From positions 1-45,853 of the forward strand of contig JAUIEP010000018.1 in NCBI GenBank assembly GCA_030428835.1: a DNA stretch of 45,853 nucleotides, read 5' to 3'. Under the pieces are notes generated by a model. The model saw only the letters and a list, made by a program, of their open reading frames with translations. It had not been told where the DNA came from and searched no databases. The DNA comes from Gammaproteobacteria bacterium. Its GTDB lineage: Bacteria; Pseudomonadota; Gammaproteobacteria; Pseudomonadales; Halieaceae. Of the stretch, positions 42,778 to 45,853 are shown in pieces. Each line of letters starts with the position of its first letter. The first letter of the stretch is position 1. Made by a program: the position numbers and the translations under genes.

Positions 42778-44067
42778 ATGTACAGCGATTCGGATGTTGA
42801 GCGCCTGCAGGTGATCGACGGCGCCATCGTGCGCGCCGCGAAGTCCATCAAGATACTGAGCGCCCTGAGCTGGGCGCCGCAGGTCCAAAGCGACTTTCTG
42901 CAAGACCTGGAGCGCGGCCAGCCCGGGCTGCCGCAGGTGAGCTACGAGCGCCGCGACCTCAGCGCAGAACGGCAGGCGCTCACCGGGGCCATGGCCGGCC
43001 TCGATGCGCAGGACCCGATGGAGGGCTACCTGCGCGCCACCGCGGAGAGCTACATCCACGCCATCGATCTCATCGATGCCGCCGGCACGCCACGCATGCA
43101 GCCATTCGCCGACGCTATTTACGCCACCCCGGGCGACGCCCTGTCGGGCGGGGTCGACAACCTGCACGCCGCGGAACACTTCCTGTCGGTCAGCGAGTCC
43201 TACGAGCGCCAGAACATCAACAACGAACCCGACTACTGCCTCGGCGCGCAGGTGCTGCGCGCCGACCTCGAGCAGCGCCTCGCCGAAGTCTTCCCGCCGG
43301 GCACTGTCGAGGTCGTGGTGGACAAGTCCCTCGCCTCCAAGGCCGCAGCGGGCGCGACGCGCATCCGCCTGCGCGACGGCACCTGCTTCAGCGAGTACGA
43401 CATCGAACAACTGCTGCAGCACGAGGCGTTCGTTCACAGCCTGACCGCGCTCAACGGCAGGGCCCAGCCGCACTTCAAGACACTCAGCCTGGGCGCGCCG
43501 CGCACCACCGGCCCGCAGGAAGGGCTGGCCACTTTCTCGGAACTGGTCACCGGCGCCATCGACATACGCCGCACCGAGCGCATCGCGCTGCGCGTGATCG
43601 GCGTGGACATGGCGCTCAAGGGCGCGGACTTCATCGAGGTGTTCCGCTTCTTCCAGGGCCATCGCCAGAACGCGATGGAGAGCTTCAGCTCCGCGATGCG
43701 CGTGTTCCGCGGTGCGCCGCTCACGGGCGGCTGCGCGTTCACGAAAGACGTCGTCTACCTGCACGGCCTGATGGAGGTGCACACCTTCTTCCGCTGGGCG
43801 TTGTTGCACGAAAAGCTGGCGCTCACCCGTTACTTCTTCGCGGGCCGCATGACCATCGACGACGCGGTGCGCCTGGCGCCGCTGTTCGACGCGGGCATCC
43901 TGGCAGGGCCGCGTTACCTGCCGCCGTGGCTGACGCGCACCAATGGCCTAGCCGGATACCTCGCGTTTTCCGTGTTCGCCAATCGGATCAAGATTGCCGG
44001 GTTGGGGGAGGGGCATGGGTTTGATGGGGTGGGGCAGCGGGGTGAGGTTGAGGGCATGTGGTCTTGA
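42778..44067 (+). CDS. DUF1704/MATCAP-like putative zinc metallopeptidase (QEGLA-motif protein)
   Basis: A 429-residue protein of the family annotated as 'flavohemoglobin expression-modulating QEGLA motif protein' or 'tyrosine/phenylalanine carboxypeptidase domain'. HEAFVH (215-220) matches the HExxxH zinc motif and QEGLA (247-251) supplies the downstream Glu, as in eukaryotic MATCAP tubulin carboxypeptidases. No signal peptide is seen, so it is probably cytoplasmic. Bacterial substrates are unknown. It is a single-gene unit with a structured upstream region. The C-terminal 15 residues (GLGEGHGFDGVGQ) are glycine-rich and atypical of the fold. Confidence 0.82.
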   Translation: MYSDSDVERLQVIDGAIVRAAKSIKILSALSWAPQVQSDFLQDLERGQPGLPQVSYERRDLSAERQALTGAMAGLDAQDPMEGYLRATAESYIHAIDLIDAAGTPRMQPFADAIYATPGDALSGGVDNLHAAEHFLSVSESYERQNINNEPDYCLGAQVLRADLEQRLAEVFPPGTVEVVVDKSLASKAAAGATRIRLRDGTCFSEYDIEQLLQHEAFVHSLTALNGRAQPHFKTLSLGAPRTTGPQEGLATFSELVTGAIDIRRTERIALRVIGVDMALKGADFIEVFRFFQGHRQNAMESFSSAMRVFRGAPLTGGCAFTKDVVYLHGLMEVHTFFRWALLHEKLALTRYFFAGRMTIDDAVRLAPLFDAGILAGPRYLPPWLTRTNGLAGYLAFSVFANRIKIAGLGEGHGFDGVGQRGEVEGMWS

Positions 44068-44301
44068 GTTGCTGGCGCGCCCGGGGGTCAATTCAGCGAT
44101 CTGTCTCTGGTGCAGTAACTTGTGGCCTATAAAGAGGTCGAAATCTCTAGCAATGCGTGGAGCTAATCAGGGGATACTTACAGAGCGCCTAGATGCACCA
44201 ATGTGTCGGTCATAGTCCGTGTGAAAATCTCACGCGATTTCCCGGAATGAACTTCCGGACAGGGGGCGAACTCCCAATCCTCTGACACTCCACTTATCCC
44301 A
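44068..44301. other. Non-coding, hairpin-rich transition to AT-richer DNA
   Basis: No gene is seen in these 234 bases. Around 44075 base composition shifts toward AT. Two hairpins are visible: CGTGTGA-AAATC-TCACGCG with one G-U pair (about 44218-44236) and CCGGAA-TGAAC-TTCCGG (44242-44258). A tRNA-like reading of the second is possible but does not complete a cloverleaf. The segment may mark the junction of a genomic island. Confidence 0.45.
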
Positions 44302-44883
44302 TTAGATCGCCCTGCGCAGGCCCAGATAACGGGGTACCCGTTGTCGGTAGCGCTCGTAGTCGGCGGCGTGCTTGCTCGTCAAGTACCGTTCTTCCCGCAG
44401 GATCATAGCGTGAACCATGCCAAAGCCGATTACAGACAGCACCAGCAAGAGAGGGCTTTTGAGCAACGTTGTATAGGCAGCGAACATAAGCAGATAGGCG
44501 AGGAAATAGGGGTTCCTACTGAAGCGGTAGATTCCCCGTTCTATCAGCGCAGTCTCCTGCTCCTCGATAACTCCTACGCGCCACGAGTCGCCCAGGTCCA
44601 TTAATGACGCAGTGGAGATACCTAAACTCAATAACATGAACAGCCCCGCCAAAACATGCACAGCGCCACTAAATTGGTATGGGGCTCGGTGTGTATCCGA
44701 CTCCAGGGACAGCCGGAGGGCGACGCCGATGAAGATCATTAAGAATGCAATGGACAGGTTTGCCTCCAGATTGAATCCCCTGATCGATTGGCCGAGCCTA
44801 CGCTGCAGCAGGACGTTCTTTGCGAAGAACATGCCCTGAAACAGCAGTTGGTGCAGCAATATAAGCCAGGTGTTCGATGTCAT
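44302..44883 (-). CDS. Isoprenylcysteine/phospholipid methyltransferase-like membrane protein A
   Basis: A 193-residue integral membrane protein with about five hydrophobic helices. The C-terminal block GIYRFSRNPYFLAYLLMF ... LREERYLTSKHAADYERYRQRVPRYL is the S-adenosylmethionine-binding pattern of the ICMT/PEMT-type family (RNPxY, EE, then YxxYxxRVPR). Bacteria lack prenylated CaaX proteins, so the methyl acceptor here is unknown. Codon use is visibly more AT-rich than in the genes before 44000. It lies 42 bases from a second related gene in the same direction, giving a pair. Confidence 0.78.
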   Translation of the reverse strand: MTSNTWLILLHQLLFQGMFFAKNVLLQRRLGQSIRGFNLEANLSIAFLMIFIGVALRLSLESDTHRAPYQFSGAVHVLAGLFMLLSLGISTASLMDLGDSWRVGVIEEQETALIERGIYRFSRNPYFLAYLLMFAAYTTLLKSPLLLVLSVIGFGMVHAMILREERYLTSKHAADYERYRQRVPRYLGLRRAI

Positions 44884-44925
44884 GGCGGCGTTCCCTGCGG
44901 TTTGACTAAAAATTGGTAGCCATAT

Positions 44926-45489
44926 TTACGGACTTGGTTTGCCGACAAAACGCGGTACCTTCGATTTATATTTTCGGTAAGCCTCTCCGTACTGTCCCTC
45001 CAGCCACGGTTCTTCAATAAAAGGTGCTGCGATGTAGAACGCGGTCCAAATAAGGAGTAGAGCTATAGCGGGCCAGGAGTTCACCATTATACCGAGTCCG
45101 AAAAACCCAATAATGCTCACCACATAGATCGGATTTCTACTCCACTCAAACCAGCCACCGGTCTTAAGTCCATTGGCCTCACCATGCGCATCCTTCCAGC
45201 CGAGCAAGAAGGTCACATAAAATGCGAGACCAAACCCGCCTACGAACAACGGAATTCCGAGTACAAGTTGAACGGTATTGGGGCTACCTGTGGCGCCGAA
45301 ATCAAGAATACAGACCATTACTAGCCCAATGAAAAAGACCCGAAAAAGTAACCAGAACAGCTTGTATTGCCATGTGTCTGCACCTGGCGGCGGCCAGAAT
45401 CTGATCTGTGGTCGCCAAATCGTGGCAAGGCATAGCGTGAGCATGACTAGACCCGCGAACAAAGAGAGAGAAAAAAAAAGCAGTGTCAT
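44926..45489 (-). CDS. Isoprenylcysteine/phospholipid methyltransferase-like membrane protein B
   Basis: A 187-residue membrane protein with about five hydrophobic helices. GWFEWSRNPIYVVSIIGFFG (about 111-130) and EEPWLEGQYGEAYRKYKSKVPRFV (about 158-181) repeat the RNPxY, EE and Y..Y..KVPR pattern of the ICMT/PEMT family. It is not a recent duplicate of protein A because the rest of the sequences differ strongly. Such genes are often found next to cation-efflux genes in metal-resistance islands, and a cation-diffusion-facilitator remnant lies just upstream. The substrate is unknown. Confidence 0.78.
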   Translation of the reverse strand: MTLLFFSLSLFAGLVMLTLCLATIWRPQIRFWPPPGADTWQYKLFWLLFRVFFIGLVMVCILDFGATGSPNTVQLVLGIPLFVGGFGLAFYVTFLLGWKDAHGEANGLKTGGWFEWSRNPIYVVSIIGFFGLGIMVNSWPAIALLLIWTAFYIAAPFIEEPWLEGQYGEAYRKYKSKVPRFVGKPSP

Positions 45490-45532
45490 AGAACAATCTC
45501 CATTTCCTCAGTTACCACGACTCTGGAAATCG

Positions 45533-45775
45533 TCATATCTCAGGTTCATTCGCGTCCCTGCAGTATTCGTCAGGGTATTCAAACTCTATTGTTGTGTGGA
45601 GAAAGTTGAAATCTTCGAGCGCGTTCGAGATCTCCGCTTTGATCTCTTCCTGGCCATTCGAGTCTAGCGCTGTATCCAATTGCAGATGTGCTGTGAGTAC
45701 GTGACTTTCGCCATCGAGTGACCAGATGACCGTACCCCCAGATTCGAGCATGCCTGAATGTGGGAGATTGAACAT
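45533..45775 (-). pseudogene. C-terminal remnant of a cation diffusion facilitator (CzcD-like), fused to IS-end sequence
   Basis: An 80-residue open frame. From IWSLDGESHVLTAHLQLD onward it reads as the C-terminal cytoplasmic metal-binding domain of CDF/CzcD transporters, including FLHTTIEFE and a late Cys. The six transmembrane helices are missing. The first 16-17 residues (MFNLPHSGMLESGGTV) do not resemble a CDF and coincide with DNA that looks like an IS3-family end, with a TGACCG-type terminus at 45727. So the gene appears cut by an insertion, with a new ATG supplied by the IS. It could still be translated (AAGGAGG upstream), but metal transport would be lost. Confidence 0.72.
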
Positions 45776-45853
45776 ATCATGCCGCCTCCTTGGCGAATAC
45801 CGCGGGCGGTTTTTTGCCTAGTGAGCGATGCGGCCTGACATGGTTGTAGTGCT
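45727..45853 (-). mobile_element. Right end of an IS3-family insertion sequence (continues past window)
   Basis: The element end is inferred at 45727, where TGACCGTACCCCCAGATTC resembles IS3-family terminal repeats, which start TG and carry a C-run. The last transposase codons follow at 45777. The other end and the main transposase body lie beyond 45853, so the element's exact type and target duplication cannot be seen. Confidence 0.6.
45777..45853 (-). CDS. IS3-family transposase OrfB, C-terminal fragment (cut by window end)
   Basis: The frame ends with HYNHVRPHRSLGKKPPAVFA and stop at 45777-45779. H-Y-N-x-x-R-P-H-x-S-L-G-x-x-P is the conserved C-terminus of the DDE transposase of IS3-family elements. 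Only the final 25 codons are in the window. The stop lies one base before the ATG of the CDF remnant, so that ATG is within the IS. Confidence 0.85.
   Translation of the reverse strand, partial: HYNHVRPHRSLGKKPPAVFAKEAA

Noticed and set aside
44228-44285. tRNA-like stem-loop with a 7-base loop reading GAA at anticodon position
   Set aside because: The T-arm has only three pairs with a wrong T-loop, no D-arm is visible and the acceptor pairs only weakly, so it is not reported as a tRNA.

Overview
The window looks like chromosome of a high-GC, aerobic, probably marine gammaproteobacterium. Supporting signs are strong GC bias, a TonB-dependent receptor, a BCCT osmolyte/betaine carrier, a CYP153-type P450, a glycolate oxidase operon, a TPR-sulfotransferase and a PEP-CTERM-like surface protein. 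Together these resemble Halieaceae (OM60/NOR5)-type genomes. That placement is inference from gene content; no rRNA, tRNA or phylogenetic marker is present.

Layout. (1) 1-10982, housekeeping and carbon metabolism. It holds a truncated redoxin/cytochrome c protein, an MMPL/RND exporter, and a leftward block yjbQ-glcD-glcE-glcF followed by an acyl-CoA synthetase and a 60-aa coupled ORF. A short-chain dehydrogenase and a YaiI-type protein run rightward. (2) 11008-16746, a first REP-like inverted-repeat element, a CYP153-like P450 divergent from an enoyl-CoA hydratase, a propionyl-CoA-synthetase-like gene and a Wzx-type flippase. (3) 16772-27967, an apparent catabolic regulon of unknown substrate. 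It has a second P450, a DUF1214-like exported protein, a leftward operon (tandem-MarR regulator, fatty acid hydroxylase-family membrane oxygenase, carboxymuconolactone decarboxylase-family protein) and a divergent rightward operon (3-hydroxyisobutyrate dehydrogenase-like, aldehyde dehydrogenase, two SDRs, an NAD-binding epimerase-like protein). A second REP-like element, an NTF2-like protein and a cupin follow. (4) 28083-42552, envelope and transport: a large haem/copper lipoprotein, a DUF4124 protein, an LLM flavin oxidoreductase, a PEP-CTERM-like protein with a sigma-54-type promoter, a vWA protein with four repeats, a TPR-sulfotransferase, a TonB receptor, a BCCT carrier with a MarR gene, and a small basic protein. 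(5) 42663-45853, a DUF1704/MATCAP-type putative metallopeptidase, then an AT-richer tail with two isoprenylcysteine-methyltransferase-like membrane proteins, a cation-diffusion-facilitator remnant and the end of an IS3-family element. The tail looks horizontally acquired.

How it may work together. The most distinctive signal is in region 3. The gene for a single-chain tandem MarR regulator and the divergent dehydrogenase operon share an intergenic region holding GTCTAATAGTCAATTAGAC. This palindrome contains the -35 of the regulator's own promoter and abuts the -35 of the divergent one. A related perfect palindrome, CTAATAGCTATTAG, fills the -35/-10 spacer upstream of the second P450, 5 kb away. 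This suggests one regulator controlling a P450, a membrane hydroxylase, an alcohol/aldehyde dehydrogenase set and accessory enzymes, a plausible oxidative route for a hydrophobic (terpenoid, alicyclic or steroid-like) substrate. The substrate cannot be read from sequence. No CRISPR array, prophage, rRNA or convincing tRNA was seen.
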